Below are positions 25,006-33,609 of a stretch of DNA of 64,000 nt, piece by piece (the first letter of the stretch is position 1; each line of letters opens with the position of its first letter). Where the stretch lies: positions 1-64,000 of the forward strand of contig CALMBD010000302.1 in the NCBI GenBank assembly GCA_937861115.1, read 5' to 3'. The position numbers were made by a program, and so were the translations under genes. The DNA is from an uncultured Bacteroidota bacterium (GTDB lineage: Bacteria; Bacteroidota; Bacteroidia; Chitinophagales; Saprospiraceae). Under the pieces are notes generated by a model. That model saw only the letters and a program-made list of their open reading frames with translations. It made no database searches and was not told the origin of the DNA.

Positions 25006-26505
25006 ATGCGTCGATTCAACCACGGCCGGCTCTTCACACGCCACTCCACCTTGCTGGGGCAGTTGATGGCGTGGTTTGAACGCCAGTTGTGGGTACAGAA
25101 AATGAATAACCCGCTGGGTGTGGCGCTGCTGCTGGGTGCGTCGCTGACGGTTGGATACCTGGTGGCCTCGCTCGATTTCAGGACGGGTTTTGTGTTGTAT
25201 GTGGTGCTTATAGGGGCTCCTCTGATCGTGTACTGCCTCTTCAACGTAGCCTTCAACGTGGGCATGATGTTGTTTGTAGCGCTGCTGGTGCCCTTTGCGA
25301 CCAAATTTACATCGGCGCCGGTGGGTACCCTGCTGGACCTGCTGATCCTGATCGGCGCCGTGGGAATTTTGTTGCGACAGATCAAGGAACGCGACTGGTC
25401 CTTTGCCAAGTACCCCCTCAGTTACATGATCATCATATGGCTGTACTACAACATCATGCAGATCGTGAACCCCTATGCGGAATCCAGGATGGCGTGGTTG
25501 TACACCGTTCGCAGCGTGGCCATTCAGCAGGTGGTGTTTTTCATCGGCGCATACGCCTTTCGCAACAACAAAAAAGGGGCGTTTGCCGTGTTGAAACTGA
25601 TCATCCTGATCTGTTTTGGCAGCGCATTATATGGCCTGAAACAGCAATACCTGGGCTTTAGCGCAGCAGAGACAGCCTGGGTGATGGCGGATGCAGAACG
25701 CTTTCAACTGTACTATCAGTGGAACATGATGCGCATTCCGTCTTTCTGCTATGACCCGACGACCTTCGGTATCCTGATGGCATGCTTTTCGATCTTTTGT
25801 CTGACCCTGATCATAGGCGGCACCACCAGAAACCAGAAGTTATTGCTGGTCCTTATGCTGATCTGCTCCCTGTGGGTCATGGCCTACACCGGCACCCGGA
25901 CGGCGTTTGCGCTGGTCCCGATTGGCGCGATTTTTTATGCCGGACTGATTCTGAACAGGCGGGTATTTGCTATCGGGGCGGTACTGGCGGTCCTGGCCGC
26001 AGGTTTTGTCCTGAAATCGACCAGTAGCGGCGTAATTTATCGCATACAGTCTGCATTCAAGCCGGCACAGGACGACTCGATGAACCTGCGCCTGGAGAAC
26101 CAGAAAAAAATACAACCCTTCATCCAAAGTCACCCGCTGGGAGGAGGGCTTGGCAGTTGCGGTGTATGGGGCAAACGTTTCAATCCGCAATCCGAACTGT
26201 CGAAGTTCCCACACGATTCCAGTTTTGTGCGCATGGCTGTGGAGCTGGGCTGGATAGGGTTGATCCTGTACACACTGTTGCATTATTTTGTTATTCGAAC
26301 AGGGCTGTACTATTTCATCCGATGCCGGGATCCCTTGATCAAGGCTTTGTATGCGGGTATTACGACCTGGACCTTTATGCTTGCCGTGGCCTGCTATGCG
26401 CAGGAAGCGATATTGCAATTGCCCATGAATGTGATCTACAATGTTTTTCTCGCTTTGCTGGTGACGCTGAAAAACTTTGACCCGGCCTTTCGGGAGGCAC
26501 AATAG
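25006..26505 (+). CDS. O-antigen polymerase/ligase-like membrane protein (Wzy)
   Basis: A 499-residue polytopic protein with about 11-12 hydrophobic segments and a large periplasmic loop late in the protein (IQPFIQSHPLGGGLGSCGVW near 368-387), the Wzy_C pattern with the H-P-L-G-x-G motif. It would polymerise repeat units in the periplasm, taking Wzx product and obeying the co-polymerase for length. The start at 25006 is the first ATG after the small membrane gene. It is followed after 29 bp by a TolC-like gene. Confidence 0.85.
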   Translation: MRRFNHGRLFTRHSTLLGQLMAWFERQLWVQKMNNPLGVALLLGASLTVGYLVASLDFRTGFVLYVVLIGAPLIVYCLFNVAFNVGMMLFVALLVPFATKFTSAPVGTLLDLLILIGAVGILLRQIKERDWSFAKYPLSYMIIIWLYYNIMQIVNPYAESRMAWLYTVRSVAIQQVVFFIGAYAFRNNKKGAFAVLKLIILICFGSALYGLKQQYLGFSAAETAWVMADAERFQLYYQWNMMRIPSFCYDPTTFGILMACFSIFCLTLIIGGTTRNQKLLLVLMLICSLWVMAYTGTRTAFALVPIGAIFYAGLILNRRVFAIGAVLAVLAAGFVLKSTSSGVIYRIQSAFKPAQDDSMNLRLENQKKIQPFIQSHPLGGGLGSCGVWGKRFNPQSELSKFPHDSSFVRMAVELGWIGLILYTLLHYFVIRTGLYYFIRCRDPLIKALYAGITTWTFMLAVACYAQEAILQLPMNVIYNVFLALLVTLKNFDPAFREAQ

Positions 26506-26534
26506 AAGTATCAGAAAATCAAAACCTACTGTAT

Positions 26535-27254
26535 ATGTTATTTAAATACACCTTTTCCCTGAGCATATTGCTTTGTCTGAACAGCATCCTTCATGCGCAG
26601 CAGACTGATTTCGACTTCGTCGTGCAACCGGTTGAAGCCAAAGCGCGCGATTTTTCCGAATACCTCGTCCAACTTGCCTGGCTCAACAGTCCGGAAAGCG
26701 CCATCGCGCAGGATGAAGTAAAGGTTGCGCAAGATGAGGCCAAAAACACCCGCAAAGAGTGGATGCGCGACGTACAGGCGACCTTCAACCTGAACGAAGC
26801 CAACCTGCGCGGCGTCGATTCGCTGGGCAACGTATTTTTCCCGCGCTACAACTTTGGTGTGAGCGTCAACCTGTTCAATATTGTCAGCCAGGGAAACAAA
26901 AACAAGATCAGCAAACGCGAGATCAAGATAGCCGAGCACAAGGTAAACCAGCGCAAACTGGCGATCCGTGCCGAAACCCTGTCGCGTTATGCCAGTTTCA
27001 AACTGGCCAGGGAAATCGTTAAAACCCGCACCCTGATGGAACAGGAGGTGTATACCAATTTCGTGCTGGTGCAGCAGCTGTACAAAACCGATGAAAAAAC
27101 CTTCGAGGAATATATTGCTTCATCCAGTGCCTACTACCAGGCACAGGAAGCGCGGATGAAAGCCGAAAACGACGTGCTGCTGGCCAAGTACCAGATCGAA
27201 GAGATCATCGGCCTGAAATGGGAACAGGTACAACACCCCGATAAAGACGAATAA
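26535..27254 (+). CDS. Short TolC-like outer-membrane protein
   Basis: A 239-residue protein with a signal peptide (to about residue 21, SILHAQQ) and the long alpha-helical repeats of the outer membrane efflux family: NSPESAIAQDEVKVAQDEAK and the later ISKREIKIAEHKVNQRKLAI. NFGVSVNLFNIVSQG resembles the short beta strands of the barrel. At 239 residues it is half the usual 420-480 of TolC, i.e. one of the two internal repeats, so a functional channel would need a hexamer or another partner. As last gene of the polysaccharide operon it may take the place of a Wza-type export pore, which is missing. Confidence 0.75.
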   Translation: MLFKYTFSLSILLCLNSILHAQQTDFDFVVQPVEAKARDFSEYLVQLAWLNSPESAIAQDEVKVAQDEAKNTRKEWMRDVQATFNLNEANLRGVDSLGNVFFPRYNFGVSVNLFNIVSQGNKNKISKREIKIAEHKVNQRKLAIRAETLSRYASFKLAREIVKTRTLMEQEVYTNFVLVQQLYKTDEKTFEEYIASSSAYYQAQEARMKAENDVLLAKYQIEEIIGLKWEQVQHPDKDE

Positions 27255-27255
27255 A

Positions 27256-27798
27256 TCAGGTCAGGTGTTCGCCGAACCGGGGCAGTGCGAGGTCTTTCTC
27301 CGCCACTACCACACGGGATAAGTCAAACGACCAGTCGATCTTCAGCGCGGGATCATCATACCGGATGCCGCCCTCGTGCGCTTTGGAGTAGTAGTTGTCG
27401 CACTTGTAGAAAAACTCCGCCGTTTCGCTCAGTACCAGGTACCCGTGCGCAAACCCGCGCGGGACGAACATCTGGCGTTTGTTTTCCGCGCTGAGCCGGA
27501 TGCCGTACCATTGACCGAACGCGGGCGAGTTCTCGCGGATGTCGACCACAATGTCGAGCACTTCCCCTTCCAGGACGCGCACCAGTTTCGCCTGCGCCAT
27601 CTCGCCGGTTTGGTAGTGCAAACCACGTAAAACACCCCTTGTGGAGCGCGCCTGATTGTCTTGCACGAAATCGGCTGCGACGCCGGCTTCCTGCCAGGTG
27701 CGCTTGTTGTAACTTTCATAAAAGTAACCGCGCTCGTCGTGGAATATTCGCGGTTCGAAAACGATTAGTCCGGGGATGGGTGTCTCTAAAAACGGCAT
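27256..27798 (-). CDS. rfbC: dTDP-4-dehydrorhamnose 3,5-epimerase
   Basis: A 180-residue cupin enzyme that epimerises dTDP-4-keto-6-deoxyglucose in the rhamnose pathway. PGLIVFEPRIFHDERGYFYE (about 8-27), DNQARSTRGVLRGLHYQ with the catalytic His, DIVVDIR, and FVPRGFAHGYLVLS are diagnostic. It converges on the polysaccharide operon with one base between stops. With rfbA at the left edge it shows that rhamnose is made, likely for the same glycan. Confidence 0.95.
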   Translation of the reverse strand: MPFLETPIPGLIVFEPRIFHDERGYFYESYNKRTWQEAGVAADFVQDNQARSTRGVLRGLHYQTGEMAQAKLVRVLEGEVLDIVVDIRENSPAFGQWYGIRLSAENKRQMFVPRGFAHGYLVLSETAEFFYKCDNYYSKAHEGGIRYDDPALKIDWSFDLSRVVVAEKDLALPRFGEHLT

Positions 27799-27830
27799 TT
27801 TTTCGATAGGTGGTGTACGGATTCGGGGCG

Positions 27831-27838
27831 CAAAAGTA
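27831..27838 (-). promoter_or_regulatory. Candidate -7 box for rfbC
   Basis: TACTTTTG on the minus strand, an exact TAnnTTTG, 33 bp before the ATG. It abuts the terminator hairpin of the upstream gene, which occupies the -33 position. Confidence 0.45.
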
Positions 27839-27877
27839 AGAAACCGTCTGAAAACCCATGCCGGGCAGACGGTTTCT
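27839..27877 (-). terminator. Terminator of the FadL-like gene
   Basis: AGAAACCGTCTG / CAGACGGTTTCT, 12-bp perfect stem with a 15-nt loop, 31 bp after the stop of the minus-strand gene. Confidence 0.7.
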
Positions 27878-27907
27878 CAGCGTTCGTAGGCCACCACCGG
27901 ACAATTT

Positions 27908-29389
27908 CTAAAACTTGAATCCCAAAGTAAGTACGATGTCGCTGGAAGTATTATCCGTTTGGGCCGCCGGGGCTCCCGCATAAGGGGATACCGAGCCGAT
28001 GCCCGTAGAGCGGCGGTAGCCCAGGTCGAGGAAGAAGGACTCTCCGCGCACACCTGCGCCGACCGAGAACGCGGTGTTGAATCCGGTTTCCCCTTCGGCG
28101 GGTTTTCCGTTCAGGTTAAGTCCCGCGCGCAGGCGGAAGTCGTCGAGTGCCAGTTCGCCGCCGACGCGGACGTTCATGGCCTGCTGGAAGTTGCGCTGGA
28201 TGGCGGTATTGAGTTGGCGTTCGTAAATTTCATCCTCGTTCGTGGGCGCGTTGCCGGTAAAGTTGTAGCGGTTGGCGCCGTAGTCCACCCATTCTACATC
28301 GACGCCGATGAATCCGTATTTTCTCAGGACCAGGCCGCCGCTGGCAATAGCGCGCCAGGGTGTACGCAGCCGGTAATCGGAAGTGCCGTCGGGCGACAGG
28401 ATTGTTTCGCCGTTGTATACCCCGCTGCCGTCGGCATAAGAGTAGGCAAATGTATTGCTGTAACTGTCGGTCAGACCCAGGGAGGTAGGCGTATGGAATG
28501 CAGCACCAAGCCGCAGCATCTGGTTCACCTTGTAAATGACACCCAGTTTCAGGTTGATGCCAACACCTTCTGTGCGCAGGTATTCTGTGTAGGTAAGGTT
28601 GCTGAAGTACGGAACGTTGCCATCCACGGCGCCGCCCGGGTCGGACTCGGTGTATTCCCCTTCGAGGCGGTAGTTGACAAAAGGCACGCCGACGGTCATG
28701 CCCACCATCAGTTTTTCATCGTAATTGCCGGCAAAAGAGATCAGCATTTCATTCATGCTGCCGGAAGTGGTCAGGGTATGCGAACGGTCGAGAGATGCAT
28801 TTTCAAACCCTTCGAAATCGTATGTCAGCAGGTTGTCCTGAAAATAAATGGCGTTGGCGTCCCAGGCCAAACGCGATCCGAAAGGATCGAGGTTGTCTTC
28901 TGATCCGCCGTTGTTGAACACATTTTGAGCATCCTCGAAAAAGCCGTTCATCACGGAGCCGTTTGAATTGCCGGTATAATATATCGACTGGTTGAAATTG
29001 CTCTGACGGTTGAAGCCCAGCCCGACGTTAAACGTTTTCCAGCGGCTGGCACGTGGCGTGGTATTGAACACAAGCCCGAGGTTGTCGAATCCAAAGGTGC
29101 TCTTGTCTTCTTCCACGGTTTCGTTGCCTGGGAGATTGGCGTTGGTGTGGGCAAACTTAAGTCCGGGTGTAACGGTCAGTTCGTCGGTGCGGAACAGGGC
29201 GAGACCGGCAGGATTCGTACTCAGGGTGCCGAAGTCGGCGCCCAAAGCGCCCATGGCGCCACCGGCGCCGAGAAACCGCCCGGTGCCGGACGGACGCAAA
29301 TAAGAATATCGAATCACATCACCGGCAGATTGGGCGAACAGCTGGGCCGACAGTATAATCAGCAATGCCGGCAGAAAATATCTTTTCAT
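27908..29389 (-). CDS. OmpP1/FadL-type outer-membrane transport protein
   Basis: A 493-residue beta-barrel with a signal peptide (MKRYFLPALLIILSAQLFAQ). SAGDVIRYSYLRPSGTGRFL, then GAGGAMGALGADFGTLSTNPAGLALF, is the FadL-like N-terminal hatch with the N-P-A-G motif; the C-terminus ends in the barrel signature LTLGFKF with terminal Phe. Family members take up hydrophobic compounds such as fatty acids or aromatics. It stands alone between two terminators. Confidence 0.85.
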   Translation of the reverse strand: MKRYFLPALLIILSAQLFAQSAGDVIRYSYLRPSGTGRFLGAGGAMGALGADFGTLSTNPAGLALFRTDELTVTPGLKFAHTNANLPGNETVEEDKSTFGFDNLGLVFNTTPRASRWKTFNVGLGFNRQSNFNQSIYYTGNSNGSVMNGFFEDAQNVFNNGGSEDNLDPFGSRLAWDANAIYFQDNLLTYDFEGFENASLDRSHTLTTSGSMNEMLISFAGNYDEKLMVGMTVGVPFVNYRLEGEYTESDPGGAVDGNVPYFSNLTYTEYLRTEGVGINLKLGVIYKVNQMLRLGAAFHTPTSLGLTDSYSNTFAYSYADGSGVYNGETILSPDGTSDYRLRTPWRAIASGGLVLRKYGFIGVDVEWVDYGANRYNFTGNAPTNEDEIYERQLNTAIQRNFQQAMNVRVGGELALDDFRLRAGLNLNGKPAEGETGFNTAFSVGAGVRGESFFLDLGYRRSTGIGSVSPYAGAPAAQTDNTSSDIVLTLGFKF

Positions 29390-29479
29390 ATCGATAGAGA
29401 TTGGTTGTATTGGTTAGCCTTGGTTAAGCGGTCGAAATGGCCGAATCAGGATAAAAAGAAGCAGCCGGTTTGATCTAAA

Positions 29480-29529
29480 ATAAAATGGGTGGAAAGAGGC
29501 GTCAAGATACCGACTCCCACCCATTTTAT
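29480..29529 (-). terminator. Inverted repeat, likely terminator of the Y/W-rich gene
   Basis: ATAAAATGGGTGG / CCACCCATTTTAT, a perfect 13-bp stem with a 24-nt loop, 42 bp after the stop of the minus-strand gene. Confidence 0.55.
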
Positions 29530-29570
29530 GCATTATAAGGCCTGTACGGGCCGAAAATCAGTAATATCGA

Positions 29571-30905
29571 TCAGTTGCCGCGGCCACGGCTGCCGGAAGA
29601 GCTCTTGCTGCTTCCGCTGCTGCTGCGGCCCGACGAACCGGAGCTGCCACTGCTGCTCTTGCCGGACGAACCCGAGTTCATCTTGCTGCTTCCGCTGTCG
29701 TTGCTCCGGCTGGGCCGGCTTTCGATACTACCGCTACCGCCACCGGAGCGCGAGGGGCGATCCTGTGAGGGCCGGCTTGGACGCACGTCGTCGTTGGAGC
29801 GCGACGGGCGGTCTTCCGTGCGGCGATAGGTATCGTTGTTGCGGCGTGACGGGCGCGTATCGGGCTGGGTAGCCGGATCGCGGCTCGGGCGTGTTTCCTG
29901 CGGTTCCGAAGCGGGACGGCGGCTGGGGGAAACATCCCTGGAGGGCCTTGTTTCACGGCTGGGGCGCACATCCGTATCGCCGGGTTTTTCCACCCTTGTG
30001 TCCGTTCTGCGGCGGTCGGTAGATTGAACCGGGTCTTTCGCAGTAGGCGAAATATCGGTCGGCCTGCGGTTGGTGTTGGTGCGCTCTACGTCGTTTTTCA
30101 CGGGCGCCTTCTGGTCGGATGCCGTACGGCTGTTGGGCCGTGTCGTTCTCATATCTATTTCGGTTACACCTTTGCCGCCGACCAGCAGTCGGCCATTGTT
30201 GGAGCCGTTGGTCAATCGGGCATACCCCGGGTTAACGCTTGATCCGTGCCTGCGCGGGCCGGTATAGGTCTGTGGCCGGTAGTTGCCGTTTCCGCTGCCG
30301 CCGTTGTTGTTGTAGTAATAGTTGTCGTTTACCCAACCATTGCCATAGTAGGGGTTGTACCCGTTCCAGGTCCAGTAGGGGTCGTAGTAGTAGTTGTTCC
30401 ACACGCAGGGATTGTTCCATGGGCTGTAGCCGCCCCAGCCGTAGTTGAAGCCCCACGACCAGGTGTTGAACCCGTACCCGAAGCCAAAGCCGGGCGAATT
30501 CCAGGCATTCCAGCGTTGGTAGCGCTGCCAGCGGCGCCAGGTCCAGTAGTCGTTGAAGCCATAGGTATAGATCGATGCTCCCGGAAGGAAGAAGGGATCG
30601 TAGTACCAGAGGTCGACGAAGAAGGGGTCATAATAGTCGATCGCACGCGCAGGCCGGTGAAAGCGCCTGATGCGCGACGAGTACTCATAGGCGTAGTCGT
30701 CCTCATCGTAATACTCATCGTCGTCGTCGTAGCGGCGCGTGACTTTACTGGGCTCGTCGTAATCCTCGTCATAAGTCGTTTGCGTCGGCCTGGTGTCCGT
30801 CGACGGATCATAATAGAGGTCGTCCTGTGCGATGGCAGGCATATTCAGTGCGAGCACGAATAAAGCCGCGATCATTAACAGCAGTGATTTATTTGTTCCT
30901 TTCAT
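29571..30905 (-). CDS. Secreted low-complexity protein, Tyr/Trp/Asn-rich then Arg-Pro-Ser repeats
   Basis: A 444-residue exported protein (signal peptide to about residue 26, NMPAIAQ). Residues 27-90 are Asp/Tyr-rich; about 90-215 are very rich in Tyr, Trp, Asn, Gly and Phe with DPFF and WNxYYYDPYW runs; about 280-400 hold recurring RPSR units; the end is a Gly/Ser tract closing in RGRGN. I know of similar aromatic-rich short proteins in Bacteroidota but no function. Composition suggests an adhesive or structural surface material, positively charged at its C-terminal half. It diverges from proS; proteins of this kind have been mislabelled as tRNA synthetases, perhaps by such adjacency. Confidence 0.75.
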   Translation of the reverse strand: MKGTNKSLLLMIAALFVLALNMPAIAQDDLYYDPSTDTRPTQTTYDEDYDEPSKVTRRYDDDDEYYDEDDYAYEYSSRIRRFHRPARAIDYYDPFFVDLWYYDPFFLPGASIYTYGFNDYWTWRRWQRYQRWNAWNSPGFGFGYGFNTWSWGFNYGWGGYSPWNNPCVWNNYYYDPYWTWNGYNPYYGNGWVNDNYYYNNNGGSGNGNYRPQTYTGPRRHGSSVNPGYARLTNGSNNGRLLVGGKGVTEIDMRTTRPNSRTASDQKAPVKNDVERTNTNRRPTDISPTAKDPVQSTDRRRTDTRVEKPGDTDVRPSRETRPSRDVSPSRRPASEPQETRPSRDPATQPDTRPSRRNNDTYRRTEDRPSRSNDDVRPSRPSQDRPSRSGGGSGSIESRPSRSNDSGSSKMNSGSSGKSSSGSSGSSGRSSSGSSKSSSGSRGRGN

Positions 30906-30954
30906 GGTGACAGTATGTTTTTTTGCGTGTGACTTGAACGCAAGTTTACAGGGT

Positions 30955-30971
30955 CAAAAATATTACCTTTG
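30955..30971. promoter_or_regulatory. Overlapping divergent -7 boxes
   Basis: TATTTTTG on the minus strand (30955-30962) and TACCTTTG on the plus strand (30964-30971), both exact TAnnTTTG, lie back to back in the 342-bp gap. The first is 50 bp from the Y/W-rich gene; the second leaves a ~270-nt leader for proS, in which I see no clear riboswitch or T-box. Confidence 0.45.
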
Positions 30972-31247
30972 CGCACTTTTTTTGGTTAATGCGGGTTTAA
31001 AGGGCCTGTTTTTACCCGTTAAAGTTCGCTTAAACCGCCTGGCTTTCAAAGTAAAAGTGTTAAAACTTTTGATATTTGACCATAGCCGACTCAGGAGGTA
31101 ACAATAGAGCAGATTTTTTAACGGCAACTTAACCAAAAACAACGGCCGGTTCCTTTTATCCTGAATCAACAGTATGTCCTAGTAAAACCCCTGGAAAACG
31201 ACACAGTTCATTCCTTATACACTTAACTCAATTCGCACAATAACTAC

Positions 31248-32714
31248 ATGGCAAAGGAAATCACACCCCGCTCCGACGATTATTCGCAGTGGTACCTCGA
31301 TATTGTAAGAAAAGCAGGCCTCGCCGACAACTCGCCGGTACGCGGTTGTATGGTGATCAAGCCGAACGGCTTTGGCATTTGGGAACGGATGCGCGATGCG
31401 CTGGACGCCATGTTCAAGGAAACAGGCCATGTCAACGCCTATTTCCCGCTCTTTATCCCCAAGAGTTTTCTCAGTAAAGAGGCCGCGCACGTGGAAGGCT
31501 TTGCCAAAGAGTGCGCCGTCGTAACACACTACCGCCTGAAAAACGATCCTGACGGCGGTGGCGTCATTGTCGACCCCGATGCAAAACTGGAAGAGGAACT
31601 CATTGTGCGCCCCACTTCCGAAACCATCATTTGGAATACCTACCGCGACTGGATACAGAGTTACCGCGACCTTCCCCTGCTCATCAACCAGTGGGCCAAT
31701 GTGGTGCGCTGGGAGATGCGTACCCGCCCTTTTCTGCGCACGGCGGAATTCCTGTGGCAGGAAGGCCATACCGCACACGCCAGCGCTGACGAGGCCATGA
31801 GCGAGACCAGGCTGATCCTCGATCTGTACGCCCGTTTTGCCGAAGAGTGGATGGCCATGCCCGTTATAAAAGGGGTGAAAACGCCGAACGAGCGGTTTGC
31901 AGGCGCTGAAGAAACCTTTTGTATCGAAGCGCTGATGCAGGACGGGAAAGCGCTTCAGGCAGGAACATCGCATTTTCTCGGCCAGAACTTTGCCCGGGCA
32001 TTCGATGTGTTTTTCCTGAATAAAGACAACCAGCAGGAGCTCGTCTGGGCTACCTCATGGGGGGTATCAACCCGTTTGGTCGGCGGCCTGATCATGACCC
32101 ATTCCGACGACGATGGCCTGGTCGTGCCGCCAAAACTCGCCCCCGTACAGGTCGTGATCGTTCCCATCCCCAAACCGTCGCCCGAACTCGACGAGGCCGC
32201 CGCCAAAATTGCCGCCGCCCTGCGCGCCAAAAATATCCGGGTCAAAATCGACAACGACGACCAGAACCGCCCGGGCTTTAAATTCGCCGAATACGAAATG
32301 ATCGGCGTGCCGGTGCGACTGGGTCTCGGACAACGCGACCTCGCCGCCAACCAGGTGGAAGTGGCGCGCCGCGATACCAAAGAGAAAGCCAACGTGCCGC
32401 TCGACGGACTGGCGGATCACATTGCCGGTCTGCTCGACGAGATACAGCAGAACCTGTTCGACCGCGCCAAAGCCTACCGCGATGCGCATATCACGAAAGC
32501 GGATACCTGGGCGGAGTTTGAAGATATCCTCGACAACAAGGGTGGCTTTGCCCACGCACACTGGGACGGCACACCTGAAACGGAACTGGAGATCAAGGAA
32601 AAAACGAAGGCCACGATACGCTGTATTCCGCTGGACTGGCCCGACGAAGCGGGCAAGTGCATCCTGACCGGAAAGCCCAGCGCACGGCGGGTTTTGTTTG
32701 CGAAGGCATATTGA
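31248..32714 (+). CDS. proS: Prolyl-tRNA synthetase (archaeal/eukaryal-like short type)
   Basis: Charges tRNA-Pro. The 488-residue length and lack of an internal editing domain mark the short ProS type common in Bacteroidota. Class II motif 2 is at [17 protein letters not shown] then [20 protein letters not shown], motif 3 at [28 protein letters not shown] starts the anticodon-binding domain, and the C-terminal part has the zinc-domain-like tail ending in KAY. It has no operon partner; a GNAT gene converges 13 bp away. Confidence 0.96.
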   Translation: MAKEITPRSDDYSQWYLDIVRKAGLADNSPVRGCMVIKPNGFGIWERMRDALDAMFKETGHVNAYFPLFIPKSFLSKEAAHVEGFAKECAVVTHYRLKNDPDGGGVIVDPDAKLEEELIVRPTSETIIWNTYRDWIQSYRDLPLLINQWANVVRWEMRTRPFLRTAEFLWQEGHTAHASADEAMSETRLILDLYARFAEEWMAMPVIKGVKTPNERFAGAEETFCIEALMQDGKALQAGTSHFLGQNFARAFDVFFLNKDNQQELVWATSWGVSTRLVGGLIMTHSDDDGLVVPPKLAPVQVVIVPIPKPSPELDEAAAKIAAALRAKNIRVKIDNDDQNRPGFKFAEYEMIGVPVRLGLGQRDLAANQVEVARRDTKEKANVPLDGLADHIAGLLDEIQQNLFDRAKAYRDAHITKADTWAEFEDILDNKGGFAHAHWDGTPETELEIKEKTKATIRCIPLDWPDEAGKCILTGKPSARRVLFAKAY

Positions 32715-32727
32715 ACAACCGTAACGG

Positions 32728-33246
32728 TTACGTTCGGATGGCCTTATGCCACTCCCATATCCTGCCGTCTTCAATGTCGATGTGCTCGCCGGCAAACGCA
32801 AATCCAAGTTTGCGCAAAATAGCACAGGAGGCATTTTCTTCGGCAAGTGTATTGGCGGTAATGAGTCGTACGGACTCGTGGCCTGACGCGTATTCGACCA
32901 GGCTCCGGGCGGATTCGGTGGCCAGACCGCGGCCCTGGTAGTCGTCGGCAATCTCGTAGCCGATCTCCACCATGCCATCAGGCGACGGCGCGCCTTTAAA
33001 ACCGCAGGTGCCGACAAGCCGTACGTCGTACCGGTGTATGATCAGGTAGTTCCACCAGTTCATATCGGTGGGACTTTCCCTTGCATAGTCGCGCATCCAG
33101 ATCAGCGCCTCCGGAAAATGTGTCCATTTATCGGCAAAATCGACGCCGCCAAGGAGCGAGGACAGGGTTGCCCAGTCCTCATCGACAATCGCCTCGAGCA
33201 TGGGAAGGGTAGTGGGCACCAGAAAAAGCCTTTCGGTCTGAAGCAT
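32728..33246 (-). CDS. GNAT N-acetyltransferase, RimJ/RimL-like
   Basis: A 172-residue acetyl-CoA-dependent acetyltransferase. MLQTERLFLVPTTLPMLEAI is the typical RimJ/L N-terminus; the acetyl-CoA loop reads IADDYQGRGLATESARSLVE and NTLAEENASCAILRKLGF is the usual C-terminal helix. The target may be a ribosomal protein N-terminus or a small molecule. It converges on proS. Confidence 0.88.
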   Translation of the reverse strand: MLQTERLFLVPTTLPMLEAIVDEDWATLSSLLGGVDFADKWTHFPEALIWMRDYARESPTDMNWWNYLIIHRYDVRLVGTCGFKGAPSPDGMVEIGYEIADDYQGRGLATESARSLVEYASGHESVRLITANTLAEENASCAILRKLGFAFAGEHIDIEDGRIWEWHKAIRT

Positions 33247-33289
33247 ATTGGTATTGTATTGTGGTACAACTATCGGGAAGTTTCTGCTC

Positions 33290-33354
33290 TTTTGGGCACC
33301 TTTAACCCATATTTTTCCATCATCGGTGCCCCGAATGATTTTACGTGCCCAAAA
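33290..33354. promoter_or_regulatory. Inverted repeat in the GNAT / MFS divergent gap, alternative pairing
   Basis: TTTTGGGCAC (33290-33299) is complementary to GTGCCCAAAA (33345-33354), while its GGGCACC core can also pair with GGTGCCC at 33325-33331. On the minus strand this lies in the leader of the GNAT gene. Function is unproven. Confidence 0.35.
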
Positions 33355-33466
33355 AATTTGTACACTCGGACAAAGTTTCGATTTTAGCGCCTGCTAAGCC
33401 GGATATTGAAAACAGGTCTGGCAGCAATTAACCAATCAGTACGCAATCCATTCTATTGTATGAACG

Positions 33467-33500
33467 ACGCCGGCTGCGGATTATCGCAGTCGGCGTTTTT
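33467..33500 (+). terminator. Orphan plus-strand terminator
   Basis: ACGCCGGCTGCG / CGCAGTCGGCGT, 12 bp with one G-U, a 6-nt loop and then five T. The minus strand has no T-tract, so it acts on a plus-strand transcript, yet no plus-strand gene lies upstream before the divergent GNAT gene. Either a small RNA ends here or it attenuates the MFS gene 110 bp downstream. Confidence 0.65.
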
Positions 33501-33609
33501 CGTTGTTGTTGCACACTGAAACAACGCTTTTCCGGGCTCAGACAGATATTGTAAAATTTTATTTGCATTAAGAAACCATTTCAGGGTAATCTCAGTTTTT
33601 TGTTTTGCT

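Noticed and set aside
29571..30905. Second prolyl-tRNA synthetase
   Set aside because: The protein has a signal peptide and low-complexity composition and no class II synthetase motif; the real proS is at 31248.
33460..33519. A 19-codon peptide gene through the orphan terminator
   Set aside because: It coincides with the hairpin, so the codons are explained by RNA pairing; mentioned only as a possible leader peptide.
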